Assembly (NCBI RefSeq): GCF_009646095.1
Contig: NZ_CP045725.1
Location: 3,472,001-3,536,000, forward strand
Direction of reading: 5' to 3'
Length of the DNA stretch: 64,000 bases
Source: Raineyella fluvialis
GTDB taxonomy: Bacteria > Actinomycetota > Actinomycetes > Propionibacteriales > Propionibacteriaceae
The notes under the pieces were generated by a model. It was given only the letters and a program-made list of their open reading frames with translations, searched no databases and had not been told where the DNA came from. Positions 63,804 through 64,000 of this stretch are shown piece after piece. Position 1 is the first letter of the stretch. Every line of letters starts with the position of its first letter. A program made the position numbers and the translations under genes.

Positions 63804-64000
63804 ATGGATGCTGCCGACAAGCAGAAGATCATCGAAGAGTACGCGACCCACCCCGGCGACACCGGCTCCCCGGACGTCCAGGTGGCCCTGCTCACCAAGC
63901 GCATCGCGCACCTGACCGAGCACCTCAAGGAGCACAAGGGTGACCACCACTCGCGTCGCGGCCTGATGCTCATGGTCGGCCAGCGCCGTCGCCTGCTCAA
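63804..64000 (+). CDS. rpsO: 30S ribosomal protein S15, cut by the window edge
   Basis: 65 residues visible of about 89. [20 protein letters not shown], then [20 protein letters not shown] and [18 protein letters not shown], the family signature. ATG 63804 after AAAGGAG. Usually precedes pnp. Confidence 0.96.
   Translation, partial: MDAADKQKIIEEYATHPGDTGSPDVQVALLTKRIAHLTEHLKEHKGDHHSRRGLMLMVGQRRRLL

Noticed and set aside
1-64000. CRISPR array, insertion sequence, prophage, toxin-antitoxin or biosynthetic cluster
   Set aside because: No spaced repeats, transposase, integrase, phage structural genes or large synthases were seen on either strand.

Overview
The window looks like a chromosomal housekeeping segment from a high-GC Gram-positive bacterium. 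A mycothiol ligase gene (mshC) sits in the actinobacterial cluster phosphatase - DUF3090 - SCO1664 family - mshC. DUF2469, DUF5703, a C-terminal MshC/HisE reading, an ATP-dependent LigB-type ligase, leaderless promoters of the form TAnnnT-N6-8-start, and a cytochrome-b558 type SdhCAB with Mqo all fit Actinobacteria. Propionibacteriales is my inference; nothing in the window proves the family.

Layout. 1-9232: translation block on the minus strand (infC-rpmI-rplT-tsnR-like, then alkB, pheS-pheT and a membrane protein), with an SseB protein and an unknown plus-strand gene. 9478-12811: Hsp20, a membrane protein, a HAD phosphatase, a PH-like protein and hisG. 12899-17130: hisE, mshC, SCO1664 family, DUF3090, histidine phosphatase and flavin-reductase-like protein. 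17273-34597: mixed metabolic genes including one tRNA-Leu, amt, a GT39-like membrane transferase, an ATP-dependent DNA ligase, mqo and metB. 34784-41040: dprA-comM-yraN-DUF2469-rnhB-lepB-rplS. 41233-45718: nitrilase and sdhCAB. 45846-58180: trmD-rimM-khpA-rpsP, ffh, ftsY, mutM-rnc-rpmF-yceD, surE and a PfkB kinase. 58323-64000: recG, rsmD-coaD-argE-like, rpmB and the start of rpsO. No mobile element, phage, CRISPR array or toxin-antitoxin module is visible.

Two patterns run through the window. First, eight genes have a reading frame broken by what looks like one missing base in a G/C run, including infC and rnc; a sequence or assembly indel is the simplest explanation. Second, about twenty genes appear to be transcribed as leaderless mRNAs, and in four cases the -10 hexamer begins with the stop codon of the upstream gene.

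Regulatory candidates worth attention are a LexA-like box on the alkB promoter, an 11-bp-phased set of GlnR-like half-sites upstream of amt, an attenuator-like leader before infC with a non-canonical AUC start, and a hairpin just upstream of the rplS ribosome binding site. I see no clearly new multi-gene system here.
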